Numbered from the stretch's first letter, positions 36,936 through 46,100 are shown. The stretch: DNA of 64,000 nucleotides from an uncultured Acidimicrobiia bacterium (GCA_903921205.1 CAIXPF010000094.1:59619-123618), one strand, 5' to 3'. Notes: a model not told the origin generated them from the sequence alone. Numbers and translations are program-made.

Positions 36936-38408
36936 ATGGCCGCTGTCGACCTCGCCCTGCGCAATGCCCGCATCCTCGACGGTACGGGAGCAGCCGTGCT
37001 GGAGGGTGACGTCGAGGTCATCGGGGGCCGGATCAGCACGGTCGGCCGGGCGAGCGGCGCAGCCGCGACCATCGAGATCGACGCCGCCGGGATGCTGCTC
37101 ACCCCCGGCTTCGTCGACGTGCACACCCACGACGACGGCGCGCTCCTCAGCCACCCCGACCTCGGCTTCAAGGTCTCCCAGGGCTGCACCTCCCTGGTGA
37201 TCGGCAACTGCGGCTTCTCCGCCGCCCCGGCCGTGCCAGGTACCACCGACCACACCAAGCTGCTGCGCACCACCGCCGGCTGGACCGACCTGGCGGGCTA
37301 CGCCGCGGCCGTGCAGGACGCCCGGCCGGCCTGCAACGCCATGGCACTCGTCGGGCACAACACCGTCCGTCACCTCGTCCTCGGCCTCGAACGGCGCGAG
37401 CCGACCGCGGCCGAGCTCGACCAGATGCGTGCCCATGTCCGGCTGGCCATGGAGCAGGGGGCCTGTGGCCTGTCGACCGGGCTGATCTACGAACCCGGCC
37501 GCTACAGCCAGACTGCGGAGATCGTGGAGTTGGCACGCGTGGCGGCGGAAGCGGGAGGCCTGTACACCACGCATATGCGCAACGAGGGCGACCGGCTGCT
37601 CGACGCGGTGCAAGAGGCGTTGCACATCGGACGCGAGGCCGGCCTGCCCGTGCAGATCTCCCATCACAAGGCCGCCGGACGGCAGAACTGGGGCAAGGTC
37701 GGCGCGTCGCTGGCGCTGATGGACCAGGCCAACGCCGAGGGCCTCGACGTCATGGCCGACGTCTACCCCTACACCGCAGGCAGCGGACCGATGGCGCAGT
37801 ATTTCAACCTCGACCGACTCGACCCGGGCCTGGCCGAGGTGATCCGCTTCGCGAGCTGCCCGGCGCGCCGCGACCTCGAGGGGCGGATGTGCGTCGACGT
37901 GGCCCGGGAGTGGGGGGTCGCCCCGGTCGAGGTGATCCGCGAGGTCCTGACCGCACCGCGCGGTACGGAAACGATCTGCATCCAGTTCCTCCTCGACGAG
38001 GCCGACATCGAGACCAACCTGCGTCACCCGTTGGTGATGGTGGGCAGCGACGGCATCCCGGACCTGAACGGCCGACCACACCCGCGGCTGTTCGGGACCT
38101 TCCCGCGCGTGCTCGGCCACTACGTCCGCGAACGCGACGTGCTGCCCCTCGGTGAGGCGATCCGTCGCATGACCTCACTCAGCTGCGACCGCTTCGGGCT
38201 GGTCGACCGTGGCCGGGTCGTAGAGGGCGGCTGGGCCGACCTGGTGCTGCTCGACGAGCTGACGGTGGCCGACCGCGCCACCTACGACGAGCCGAAGCTG
38301 GAGAGCACCGGCATCGGCCTGGTCGCGGTGAACGGCGAGGTCGCCTACCGCGACGGGGTGCACCAGCCGATCCGGGCGGGCCGGATGTTGCGCCACGGCC
38401 ACAGCTAG
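36936..38408 (+). CDS. N-acyl-D-amino-acid deacylase (amidohydrolase superfamily)
   Basis: A 490-residue amidohydrolase that removes the acyl group from N-acyl-D-amino acids or related compounds. The metal motif HxH is at His63 and His65 ('VDVHTHDDG'); a metal-ligand Cys occurs in 'GNCGFS', and later His residues lie in 'ISHHK' and 'GSDGIPD'. The length fits D-aminoacylase (about 480-500). The ATG at 36936 is favoured by TACGCT six bases upstream. The gene is divergent from a GMC oxidoreductase and convergent with rlmB. Actual substrate range cannot be read from the sequence. Confidence 0.88.
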   Translation: MAAVDLALRNARILDGTGAAVLEGDVEVIGGRISTVGRASGAAATIEIDAAGMLLTPGFVDVHTHDDGALLSHPDLGFKVSQGCTSLVIGNCGFSAAPAVPGTTDHTKLLRTTAGWTDLAGYAAAVQDARPACNAMALVGHNTVRHLVLGLERREPTAAELDQMRAHVRLAMEQGACGLSTGLIYEPGRYSQTAEIVELARVAAEAGGLYTTHMRNEGDRLLDAVQEALHIGREAGLPVQISHHKAAGRQNWGKVGASLALMDQANAEGLDVMADVYPYTAGSGPMAQYFNLDRLDPGLAEVIRFASCPARRDLEGRMCVDVAREWGVAPVEVIREVLTAPRGTETICIQFLLDEADIETNLRHPLVMVGSDGIPDLNGRPHPRLFGTFPRVLGHYVRERDVLPLGEAIRRMTSLSCDRFGLVDRGRVVEGGWADLVLLDELTVADRATYDEPKLESTGIGLVAVNGEVAYRDGVHQPIRAGRMLRHGHS

Positions 38409-38434
38409 GTGCGTCGGGCCGCACGTCGGTCGGA

Positions 38435-39646
38435 TCAGCCCTCCGACGCGCCCGGCGAGGCAAGGTCGGATCCGAGCACCCCACGTTGCCGCGAGATCTC
38501 GAAGCAGGCCACGGCGGCCGCAGCGGCCACGTTGAGGGAGTTGAGCTGCCCACCGAGCGGGATCGCCGCCAACTGCGAGCAGCGTTCGCGCACCAGCCGG
38601 GAAAGCCCCTTGCCCTCGGCACCGAAGACCAGACACACCGGCTGGTCGCCCAGCGGCAGCGAGTACAGCGACGTGGTGGCGCTGCCATCGAGCCCGATGG
38701 TCCACACGCCGGCGTCGTTGAGCTGCATGAGCGTGGTCGGCAACCCGCCGACGAGGGCCATGCGCACGTACTCCACCGCTCCAGCGGCGGCCTTGGTCAC
38801 CGACGGGGTCACGTGCACCGCCCGGTGGCGGGGCAGGATCACGCCGGTCACCCCGGAACCCTCGGCGCTACGCAGCAGGGCACCGAGGTTGCCCGGGTCG
38901 GTCACCCCGTCGAGCGCCACCAGGAACGGTCGCGGCCCACCTCGCCGGGTTCGCAGCAGGTCGTCGAGGGTGTGTTCGGGAAGGCTCTGGGCCCGGGCCA
39001 GCACCCCTTGGGCCGATTGGGTGGCCGTCAGGGCGTCGAAGCGGGTTCGACCGACCTCGCGTAGCGGCACCCGGCGGGCGTCGCACAGCTCGCGGATGTC
39101 TTCGAGGATCTCGGCCTCGTCGAGTTCCGCGGCCATCAGGACCTCGCGCACCCGTCGCCGCCCGGCGACCAGCAGCTCGCGCACCGCCTGACGACCCTCG
39201 ACCTGCTCACCTCCGATGCCCCGACCGGTGTTCGGCAGCGGCTTGCCGGCTGGATCTGCGCCGGCGGCCTCGCCGCGACGACGGCCTTGGCCACCTCCAC
39301 CACGACCCGCCGGATCCGACCCTCGACCTGCCGGAGCGCTGCTGCGACCAGTCGGTCCGCTGTTGCGACCTGCCGGAGCGCTGTTGCGACCGGTCGGTCC
39401 GGCACCGCGACCGGCACCGGAACGGCCACCGGCGGCCCCGCCACGGCCGGCCGGACCGGCCGGCCCGGTCGCACCACGGCCACCGGAACCCGCCGACCCG
39501 CGCCCGGCCGACGAAGACCCGCCGCGGCCCGACGATGCCGGACTCCCGGACCGTCCGCCCGCCGCCCGACTGCGCCCGGCACCCGAGGACGGGCCGTCCG
39601 AACGGCCGCCGGAGCGAGCGGCACCGCGGCCGCCGGCAGGGCTCAC
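38435..39646 (-). CDS. rlmB: 23S rRNA (guanosine-2'-O)-methyltransferase RlmB with long RG-rich N-terminus
   Basis: A 403-residue SpoU/TrmH-type methyltransferase that methylates a guanosine in the 23S rRNA peptidyl-transferase region. The catalytic part covers about residues 145-403: a substrate-binding domain ('EGRQAVRELL') then the knotted SPOUT domain with 'DGVTDPGNLGALLRSAE', 'VFGAEGKGLSRL' and 'LNSLNVAAAAAVACFE'. The first 143 residues are a low-complexity Gly/Arg/Ser/Pro region with many GR and RG pairs, much longer than in common RlmB. The GTG start at 39646 overlaps the ispF stop (GTGA), so translation is coupled. Confidence 0.9.
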   Translation of the reverse strand: MSPAGGRGAARSGGRSDGPSSGAGRSRAAGGRSGSPASSGRGGSSSAGRGSAGSGGRGATGPAGPAGRGGAAGGRSGAGRGAGPTGRNSAPAGRNSGPTGRSSAPAGRGSDPAGRGGGGQGRRRGEAAGADPAGKPLPNTGRGIGGEQVEGRQAVRELLVAGRRRVREVLMAAELDEAEILEDIRELCDARRVPLREVGRTRFDALTATQSAQGVLARAQSLPEHTLDDLLRTRRGGPRPFLVALDGVTDPGNLGALLRSAEGSGVTGVILPRHRAVHVTPSVTKAAAGAVEYVRMALVGGLPTTLMQLNDAGVWTIGLDGSATTSLYSLPLGDQPVCLVFGAEGKGLSRLVRERCSQLAAIPLGGQLNSLNVAAAAAVACFEISRQRGVLGSDLASPGASEG

Positions 39647-40155
39647 GGGTGGTCGGAGCCGAGCGGCTCCGAGGGGTCGGGTACTGCGAAGAGGATCGCC
39701 ACGGCGAAGCAGGCTATGCCCTCGCGCCGCCCGATCGCGCCGAGCCGTTCGGCCCGCTTGCCCTTGACGGTCACCGGGGCACCCACCACCTCGGAGAGGA
39801 CTCGCTGGATCTCGGCCTTGCGGGGAGCCAGCTTCGGGGCCTCGAGCACCACCGTGCAGTCGACGTTCCCGGTGCGCCAGCCGGCCTCGTGCACCTGGCG
39901 CACCGCCTCCTCGAGCAACCGCAGCGAATCGGCACCGGCCAGTGCCGGGTCGGTGTCGGGGAACAGTTGGCCGATGTCGCCCAGCCCGGCGGCACCGAGC
40001 AGCGCGTCGGTCACGGCATGGGCGATGGCGTCGGCGTCGCTGTGACCCTCGAGGCCCGGCTCCCCCTCGAACAGCACGCCACCCAGCACCAGTCGCCGGC
40101 CGGGGTCGTCGCTGAAGCGGTGTACGTCGAACCCTTGGCCGACCCGGATGTTCAT
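39643..40155 (-). CDS. ispF: 2-C-methyl-D-erythritol 2,4-cyclodiphosphate synthase
   Basis: A 170-residue trimeric zinc enzyme of the non-mevalonate isoprenoid pathway; it cyclises CDP-ME 2-phosphate to MEcPP. The metal site is 'GFDVHRF' (Asp, His) and the signature 'GHSDADAIAHAVTDALLGA' with 'GDIGQLFPDTD' is complete. The start ATG overlaps the ispD stop (ATGA), and its stop overlaps rlmB, giving a tight ispD-ispF-rlmB operon. Confidence 0.96.
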   Translation of the reverse strand: MNIRVGQGFDVHRFSDDPGRRLVLGGVLFEGEPGLEGHSDADAIAHAVTDALLGAAGLGDIGQLFPDTDPALAGADSLRLLEEAVRQVHEAGWRTGNVDCTVVLEAPKLAPRKAEIQRVLSEVVGAPVTVKGKRAERLGAIGRREGIACFAVAILFAVPDPSEPLGSDHP

Positions 40156-40796
40156 GAGGTCCTCCCGAGGTGATGGCGTCGGGCCAGCAGCGCTTCGGCC
40201 ACGGCAAGATCGTCGGCATCGGTGATCTTCAGGTTCGCCGGGTCGCCCGCGACCACGACCACGGGGTGCCCGACGAGCTCCACCAGGGTGGCATCGTCGG
40301 TGGCCTCGGCCCCGCTGCCGTGGGCCAGGCGCAGGGTTTCGGCGTCGAAGGCCTGTGGCGTCTGCACCCGGACGAGGGCGTCACGGTCGACCACGCCGCC
40401 GTCGCGGTGCCGGATGGTGTCGGCGACCGCCAGGCCGGGCAGCGCGGCCCGCGCCCCGGAGCGCACGGCGTCGATCACCGCGGCGAACAGGGCAGGCTCG
40501 GCCAGCGGCCGGGCAGCGTCGTGCACCACCACCACAACGGCATCGTCGGGTACGACCGCCAGCCCGGCGCGGACCGAAGCCGATCGGGTGTCGCCGCCGG
40601 CGACCACCAGGTCGGCTGCGGGCTCGGCCTCACCCACCAGGTCGGGGTGGACGACCAGTACCACGCCGTCGGCGTGGCGGCGCGACGCCGCCAGCGACCA
40701 GTCCAACACCCGTCGGCCGGCCAGCGGCGCGTACTGCTTGGCCCCGCCGAATCGACGGCCGCTCCCGGCCGCCACCACGATCGTCCATACCTTCAC
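40152..40796 (-). CDS. ispD: 2-C-methyl-D-erythritol 4-phosphate cytidylyltransferase
   Basis: A 214-residue nucleotidyltransferase that makes CDP-ME from MEP and CTP in the isoprenoid pathway. The nucleotide loop 'AAGSGRRFGGAKQY' is at the N-terminus and 'VHDAARPLAEPALF' and 'RVQTPQAFDAETL' are the family signatures. The start GTG 40796 has GGAGG five bases upstream; the longer frame adds 33 residues without similarity. It leads the ispD-ispF-rlmB operon and is divergent from crp. Confidence 0.95.
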   Translation of the reverse strand: MKVWTIVVAAGSGRRFGGAKQYAPLAGRRVLDWSLAASRRHADGVVLVVHPDLVGEAEPAADLVVAGGDTRSASVRAGLAVVPDDAVVVVVHDAARPLAEPALFAAVIDAVRSGARAALPGLAVADTIRHRDGGVVDRDALVRVQTPQAFDAETLRLAHGSGAEATDDATLVELVGHPVVVVAGDPANLKITDADDLAVAEALLARRHHLGRTS

Positions 40797-40888
40797 GACC
40801 ACCTCCCCGGCACTAGCTTGGCAGGCAGACATCGAGGAGCATTCGGCTGGTCCACTGTGGATCGCCGGAGCCGAGCGGGAGGCGTCGA

Positions 40889-41554
40889 GTGGCACCGGCT
40901 GACAGTGGACTGCTGCGCAACACCGAGCTGTTCCGTGACCTCGATCCCGACCTGTTGGAGCGGTTGTTCCGGCAGGCCACCCAGCGCCGCATCCACCGCG
41001 GCGACGTGCTGTTCACCGAGGGCGAAGAGGCCGACGAGCTGTTCGTGGTGTCCACAGGGCGTATCGCCATCGCCAACAAGTCCGCCGACGGGCGCGAGTC
41101 GGTGATCGCCCTGATGGAGTCCGGCGACCTGTTCGGCGAGATGCCGCTGTTCGACGGGATGGGACGCTCGGCCGAAGCCCGGGCGTTGACCACTGCCGAG
41201 GTCGTCTCCCTGCCGTACGACCCGATCCGCACGCTGTACAACGAGCACCCCGAGCTGCTGTGGGAGGTCGTAGACCTGCTGGCGAGGCGTCTGCGTGTGG
41301 CCGACGAGGCCCTGGCAGACTCGGTGTTCCTCGACGTCACCGGCCGCACGGCCAAGCGGCTGCTCGAGATGGCCGGCGACGCCGACGAGTTCGTGCTGCC
41401 GGTAACCCAGGAAGAGCTCGCCGGCATGGTCGGCGCCTCGCGCGAGCGGGTGAACAAGGCGATCGCCAGCTTCATCCGTCTGGGCTGGATCGAGCAGGGC
41501 GACCGCAAGTACCTGATCACCGACCGCGAACAGCTGTCGCGACGCGCCCGCTGA
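40889..41554 (+). CDS. Crp/Fnr family transcriptional regulator
   Basis: A 221-residue regulator: a cyclic-nucleotide-binding domain (about residues 12-125, 'GDLFGEMPLFDGMGRSAEARALT') and a C-terminal winged HTH (about 155-215, 'VTQEELAGMVGASRERVNKAIASF'). The binding pocket includes the 'GE...RSA' pattern of cAMP-responsive members such as mycobacterial Crp (Rv3676). GTG start with GGAGG six bases upstream. Its start region faces ispD, 92 bases away. The regulon is not visible here. Confidence 0.92.
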   Translation: MAPADSGLLRNTELFRDLDPDLLERLFRQATQRRIHRGDVLFTEGEEADELFVVSTGRIAIANKSADGRESVIALMESGDLFGEMPLFDGMGRSAEARALTTAEVVSLPYDPIRTLYNEHPELLWEVVDLLARRLRVADEALADSVFLDVTGRTAKRLLEMAGDADEFVLPVTQEELAGMVGASRERVNKAIASFIRLGWIEQGDRKYLITDREQLSRRAR

Positions 41555-41602
41555 CCGGAGCCGCTTCGGTCCCGCCGGCAGCGACGGTGGGAGGGCGTCC
41601 AC

Positions 41603-42676
41603 TCAGGTGTAGCGATCGAGGATCGACGACTCGGCGAGACGGGCGAGGTTCTCCTTGATGCCCCGGGCCCGGCTCTCGCCGATGCCCGTGACGTCGGCGA
41701 GCTCGGCCGGGGTGACCCGCATGATCTTCTGCAGGTTGCCGAAGTGCTCGACGATCAGATCGATCATGTCGGCGCCCAAACGCGGCACCTTCGACAACAA
41801 GCGGTAGCCGCGGGGGGAGATGCCTGCCTCGGGGTCGTAGCCCTCGACGCCGACGTGGATGGCCTTGGCCACCATGCGGAGATCGAGCAGCGAGTCAGCG
41901 TCGAGTTGGTCGAGCGCCTCCACGGACAGCTCGGCGCTCCAGCCGCTGTCTTCGGACACGTAGTCCCGCAGGACCAGGGCACGGTCGTCCTGGATACCGC
42001 CGGTGAGCTCGGCGAGCTGCAGATGCACCAGGCGGCCGTCCGCACCCAGCTCCACGATGACCGCCTCTATCTCCTCGGCGATCCGCCTGACCGTCTCGGC
42101 TCGCTGCAGGACGTTGAGCACGTCGCGCTGGGTGACGAGATCCTCGACCTCGAGCGCCGAGAGCGCGGCGATGGTGGCGACCAGTCGGCTGCGGTATTGC
42201 TCGAGTGTCTGCAGGCCCTGGTTCGCCTTGGCCAGCAACGGTGGGGTCGGCAACAGAGGACGTTGCTGCGAGCCGACGTAGACGGTGATGGCGTCGCGGG
42301 ACTCCGAGACCGAGATGACCGGCACACCGAGCGAACGAGCGACGCGTTCCGCCGTCCGGTGCCGCGTGCCGGTCTCCGAAGTCGGCACCGACGGGTCGGG
42401 AACGAGGTGGACGTTGGCGCGAGCGATACGGCTCCCGTCGGCCGCCAGGATGATGGCGCCGTCCATCTTGGCGACCTCGTGCAGCCGCTGGGGACTGAAC
42501 CCGGCGTCGAGCAGGAACCCGCCGGAGCAGATCTCGAGCACGTCCGGCCCATCGCCCACCACGATCAGCGCTCCCTTGCCGGACTGGCGGATGCGATCGA
42601 GGCCGTCCCGCAGCGCCGTGCCGGGTGCGACTGCCGCAAGCGCAGTGAGCATCGAGGCGTTCGGGGGGGTCGGCAC
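41603..42676 (-). CDS. disA: Diadenylate cyclase DisA (DNA integrity scanning protein)
   Basis: A 357-residue octameric enzyme that makes the second messenger c-di-AMP from two ATP and scans DNA for branched structures. The catalytic DGA motif is at residues 72-74 and the RHR motif at 105-107. The C-terminal helix-hairpin-helix ('LADVTGIGESRARGIKENL') binds DNA. It lies downstream of radA on the same strand, an association known from Bacillus and mycobacteria, where RadA limits DisA activity. GTG start with TAGACT six bases upstream suggests it also has its own leaderless promoter. Confidence 0.95.
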   Translation of the reverse strand: MPTPPNASMLTALAAVAPGTALRDGLDRIRQSGKGALIVVGDGPDVLEICSGGFLLDAGFSPQRLHEVAKMDGAIILAADGSRIARANVHLVPDPSVPTSETGTRHRTAERVARSLGVPVISVSESRDAITVYVGSQQRPLLPTPPLLAKANQGLQTLEQYRSRLVATIAALSALEVEDLVTQRDVLNVLQRAETVRRIAEEIEAVIVELGADGRLVHLQLAELTGGIQDDRALVLRDYVSEDSGWSAELSVEALDQLDADSLLDLRMVAKAIHVGVEGYDPEAGISPRGYRLLSKVPRLGADMIDLIVEHFGNLQKIMRVTPAELADVTGIGESRARGIKENLARLAESSILDRYT

Positions 42677-42682
42677 CGCTTC

Positions 42683-42688
42683 AGTCTA
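42683..42688 (-). promoter_or_regulatory. -10 box (TAGACT) of a leaderless disA promoter
   Basis: TAGACT on the minus strand ends six bases before the GTG start of disA, giving it a promoter separate from radA. Confidence 0.55.
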
Positions 42689-42802
42689 CCGATCGTTCCG
42701 GGGCCGGTCTGCGGGCCGTTCGGCTGACCCCACCCCGCACCGACGCCCGCAACCGGAGCCGCAGGACGTGGCTTGCATTCCGCCCGTCACCGGGGCCGCC
42801 CG

Positions 42803-44215
42803 TCAACCGGCGGCCGGCTGCCGCCGGTCGGTCACCCCCTCGGCCGTGCCGGGTGCCCGTACCGGCCGGGGGCCACCCATACCGATCGCCAGCAGTGCCT
42901 CTCCGACGGTACCCACCCGGGTGAGCGACAGGCCGGCGATGTCCGGCGAGGTCGCCGGGACGACCGCTCGCCGGAAACCGGCACGGACCGCCTCGGCGAG
43001 GCGACGTTCGGCATGGCGCACGGTGCGCACCTCCCCTCCGAGCCCGACCTCACCGCAGATCACGGTGTCCGACGGGACGGCCTTACCGGTCAACGACGAC
43101 ACCACGGCGCAGGCCAACGCCAGGTCCGCCCCCGGATCGTGCACGGTCACCCCGCCGGCGGCGAGGCAATACACCTCTGCCGAGAGCACCGGGAGCTCGA
43201 ATACCCGGCCCAGCACGGCAAGCAGCAGGGCGAGACGACCACCGTCCACACCCTCCACCGATCGACGCGCCCCACCAGAACCCGACCCGCTGACGACCAG
43301 GCTCTGCAGCTCAACCAGCAACGGACGCTGACCGTCCACCATCGGGAACACCACCGAACCCGCCGCACCGGGCCGCCGGTCGGCGAGGAGCAGGCCACTG
43401 GCGTCCTCGACGTCGACCAGTCCACCCTGCACCATCTCGAACAGACCGAGCTCGGACGTGGGCCCGAAGCGGTGCTTCACCGCCCGCAGCAGCCGCAGGG
43501 CGTGGTGGCGGTCGCCCTCGAAGTTCAGCACGGTGTCGACGAGATGTTCCAGCTGGCGCGGGCCTGCCAGGGAACCGTCCTTGGTGACGTGGCCGATGAG
43601 CAGGATCGCACAGTCGTGGGCCCGGGCCGCGTCGGCGAGACGCAACGCCGACGCCCGGACCTGGGTCACCGAACCGGCCGTGGCGGCGACCTCCGCCACC
43701 GCCACCGTCTGGATCGAGTCGACGATGACGAAGCCCGGTTCGAGCCGGGCGATCTCGGCCACGATCGTGTCCACATCGTTTGCACCGGCAAGCCAGAGAT
43801 CGGGGCACAGCGCTCCCAGACGCTTGGCCCGTTGCTGGACCTGCGCCGGCGACTCCTCTGCACTGAGGTAGAGGGCGCGCTGCCCACGCTGCGCGGCCTG
43901 GGCCGCCAACTGGAGGGCCAGGGTCGACTTTCCCACGCCGGGCTCGCCGGCGAGCAGGGTCAGCGACCCGGCGACGAACCCGCCGTTGGTGACCCGGTCG
44001 ACCTCCTGCGACCCGGTCGACCGGGGTGGCCGACCGGCCTCCGGCACCTCTGCGATAGGAACGGCAGGGCCGTTCGGCCGCTGGACCGATTGGGGTGCGG
44101 ACACCATCGGCTGCACGGTTCCCCATGCACCGCACCCATCGCAGCGCCCCACCCACTTCGACGCCAGGGCATCGCACTCGCTGCAGCGGTAGCCGTCCGT
44201 CCGTCTCGTTGCCAT
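42803..44215 (-). CDS. radA: DNA repair protein RadA (Sms)
   Basis: A 470-residue RecA-like ATPase that helps branch migration in recombination. It has the N-terminal zinc finger C-x2-C-x8-C-x2-C ('CSECDALASKWVGRCDGC'), Walker A 'GEPGVGKSTL' and a C-terminal Lon-protease-like domain without the Ser-Lys dyad being evident. The normally conserved KNRFG motif reads KHRFG. The ATG at 44215 begins the zinc finger region; TACGGT lies eight bases upstream. It is followed by disA, 126 bases away. Confidence 0.95.
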   Translation of the reverse strand: MATRRTDGYRCSECDALASKWVGRCDGCGAWGTVQPMVSAPQSVQRPNGPAVPIAEVPEAGRPPRSTGSQEVDRVTNGGFVAGSLTLLAGEPGVGKSTLALQLAAQAAQRGQRALYLSAEESPAQVQQRAKRLGALCPDLWLAGANDVDTIVAEIARLEPGFVIVDSIQTVAVAEVAATAGSVTQVRASALRLADAARAHDCAILLIGHVTKDGSLAGPRQLEHLVDTVLNFEGDRHHALRLLRAVKHRFGPTSELGLFEMVQGGLVDVEDASGLLLADRRPGAAGSVVFPMVDGQRPLLVELQSLVVSGSGSGGARRSVEGVDGGRLALLLAVLGRVFELPVLSAEVYCLAAGGVTVHDPGADLALACAVVSSLTGKAVPSDTVICGEVGLGGEVRTVRHAERRLAEAVRAGFRRAVVPATSPDIAGLSLTRVGTVGEALLAIGMGGPRPVRAPGTAEGVTDRRQPAAG

Positions 44216-44291
44216 CACCCCACACCGTACGCAGGACCTGTGACAGCGAAGGCGGACCTGCGGCCCGCTGGGCGAACGGGGTCGCCTGCGC

Positions 44292-46088
44292 TCAGCCCTT
44301 CGGCGCCGACGGGGTCGAGCGGCCGCCATCGGCGAAGCTGCGCAGCACGGCATGCTCGCTGTGAGGATCGTCGGGCCCGGGGTTGTACTGCACGGTCCGG
44401 AACCCGAGCCGCTCAGCGGTGTCGAGTAGCGCACCGTTGGCAGCGATCACCGTGGCCCGCGCCGAGGGAACGTCGCTGATCCGCCGCAGCGCCTCGAAGA
44501 AGTCCGGGTGAGGGACCCGCACGCCGAGCTCGGCGCTGGAGATCCACGCACCGACCAACCCGTCGAGGGCGAAGCGCTCACGGAACTTCAGGTTCCACTC
44601 GGGGGCGCCGTCCCCCACCACGACCACGAACACTCCCCGACGGCGCGCCTTGTCCAGGAAGCTCACCACGTGCGTCGAGAGGTCGAAGCGTCGCGTGTAG
44701 GCATCGTCGAGCAGCAGCGGATCGCCCGACACGCCCAGCTCGGCCCAGAACGCCGTCGCGTTCCGCTTTCCGAGGACCCGGGCCCGATAGAGGTCCGCGA
44801 TCTGTCGGTCCGAGCGTTCCGACCCAAGCGTCCGGCAGAACGGCACCAGGACGTCCTCGCACGGGTCGATGCTCGACAGCAAGGCCCCGTTCGCCTCGAT
44901 CGCGATGAGCCCGAGACCACCATCAGACCTCGCAGCAGCGGCCGATGAAACCGGGGGTCGAACCGGATCGCCGGGTGTCCCCGAGGGTGGGGCAACGACG
45001 GCCGGGGCCACGACAGCCGCGGGAACCGGGCCGATCGGCTGCGGCGCGATCGGCGCCGGCGCGACAGCACTCGCCACGGCGCCCGCGACGACCGGCGCCG
45101 GACCCGAACGCACCGCGACGGATTCGGCCCCGTCCGCATCAGGATCCGCCGCCACCCGGCCGGCAGTCCGAGCCGGTGCCGGGGCGTCGAAACGGCGCCG
45201 GTCCCGCCACCGGTCCACGAACAGCAAGCCGAACCGCCAGACCAGCACGGTCAGCCCGAGCAGTCCTGCTCCCAACCCGATCCATCGCCACAGGCGCGGC
45301 AGCAGCTGGGTGGTCGACGAGGCGGCGACAAGCGCCGTAGGAGCGTCGTCGGCGAAGGACGGGTTCCACACCACAGCGGTGGCCCGACCGGAAGCAGCAG
45401 GCGCCGTCAGATCGGACCCCGCCGGCGTCGAACCAGGTGACGAGCTCGCGACGGTCGGAGGAGCACCGGCCATCGTCACCGTCTGTCCGGCCGACCCCAC
45501 GGTACCGTTGTGGTCACCGAGCTCCCCCGGCAGATCCACCACCACCGTGACCGAGACGAGTTGCTCGAGCGGTGAACCCAACTGCTGGGCATAGGCCGCA
45601 GCCGGTTGGCCGAGCGGCTCGCCACCGAGCGCTTCGCTGACGGCAGCGTCGCTGAAGCCGGCCAACCCCTTGGACAGATCAACCGTCCCGGAGAACCGCC
45701 AGTGCTTCTCGCCGAACGCCGAGCTCCGCTCGACCACGAAGTTGCGGAACGCCCCATCCGCGCCGGCCACCTCGTTGACCACCGAGGTGAGCTGGTCCGC
45801 CTGCGAGAACGGCTTCTCGGCCCGGATCCACACCCGTCCGTCCTGCTCCTGGATCGGGCCGGTGACCGTCCAACCTGCGGCAACGAGGTCCTCGACGGGC
45901 AGCGCCCTGCCGGCCTTGGTCTCGTAGAGCACCGTACGGGCGGCAGCGTCCTGGTCGAGAGCCACCGCCGCGTACACGACCCCACCGCCGTCCTCGTCCA
46001 CTTTGACCTCGAGCAGGGCGTCGGCCTTGCACCCGGCGAGCAGCAGGAGCGCCACGACGGTCACGATGATCGACACGACGCGGCGCAC
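44292..46088 (-). CDS. LppM-like lipoprotein fused to a degenerate HAD domain
   Basis: A 598-residue membrane protein with an unusual layout. The N-terminus is a lipoprotein signal with lipobox 'LLLLAGC' (Cys about residue 20), followed by an extracytoplasmic LppM-like domain to about 210, a Ser/Pro linker, one transmembrane helix (about 268-290), a Pro/Ala/Val linker and a cytosolic HAD-like domain (about 390-590). The HAD nucleophile position is Glu398 ('IEANGALL') and motif IV lacks its acidic pair ('AANGALLD'), so phosphatase activity is doubtful. It lies between clpC and radA, with TAGCTT six bases before its GTG start. Function unknown. Confidence 0.78.
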   Translation of the reverse strand: MRRVVSIIVTVVALLLLAGCKADALLEVKVDEDGGGVVYAAVALDQDAAARTVLYETKAGRALPVEDLVAAGWTVTGPIQEQDGRVWIRAEKPFSQADQLTSVVNEVAGADGAFRNFVVERSSAFGEKHWRFSGTVDLSKGLAGFSDAAVSEALGGEPLGQPAAAYAQQLGSPLEQLVSVTVVVDLPGELGDHNGTVGSAGQTVTMAGAPPTVASSSPGSTPAGSDLTAPAASGRATAVVWNPSFADDAPTALVAASSTTQLLPRLWRWIGLGAGLLGLTVLVWRFGLLFVDRWRDRRRFDAPAPARTAGRVAADPDADGAESVAVRSGPAPVVAGAVASAVAPAPIAPQPIGPVPAAVVAPAVVAPPSGTPGDPVRPPVSSAAAARSDGGLGLIAIEANGALLSSIDPCEDVLVPFCRTLGSERSDRQIADLYRARVLGKRNATAFWAELGVSGDPLLLDDAYTRRFDLSTHVVSFLDKARRRGVFVVVVGDGAPEWNLKFRERFALDGLVGAWISSAELGVRVPHPDFFEALRRISDVPSARATVIAANGALLDTAERLGFRTVQYNPGPDDPHSEHAVLRSFADGGRSTPSAPKG

Positions 46089-46094
46089 GGCCCA

Positions 46095-46100
46095 AAGCTA
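46095..46100 (-). promoter_or_regulatory. -10 box (TAGCTT) of a leaderless LppM-HAD promoter
   Basis: TAGCTT on the minus strand ends six bases before the GTG at 46088. With the hairpin just upstream, this gene appears separately transcribed from clpC. Confidence 0.55.
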
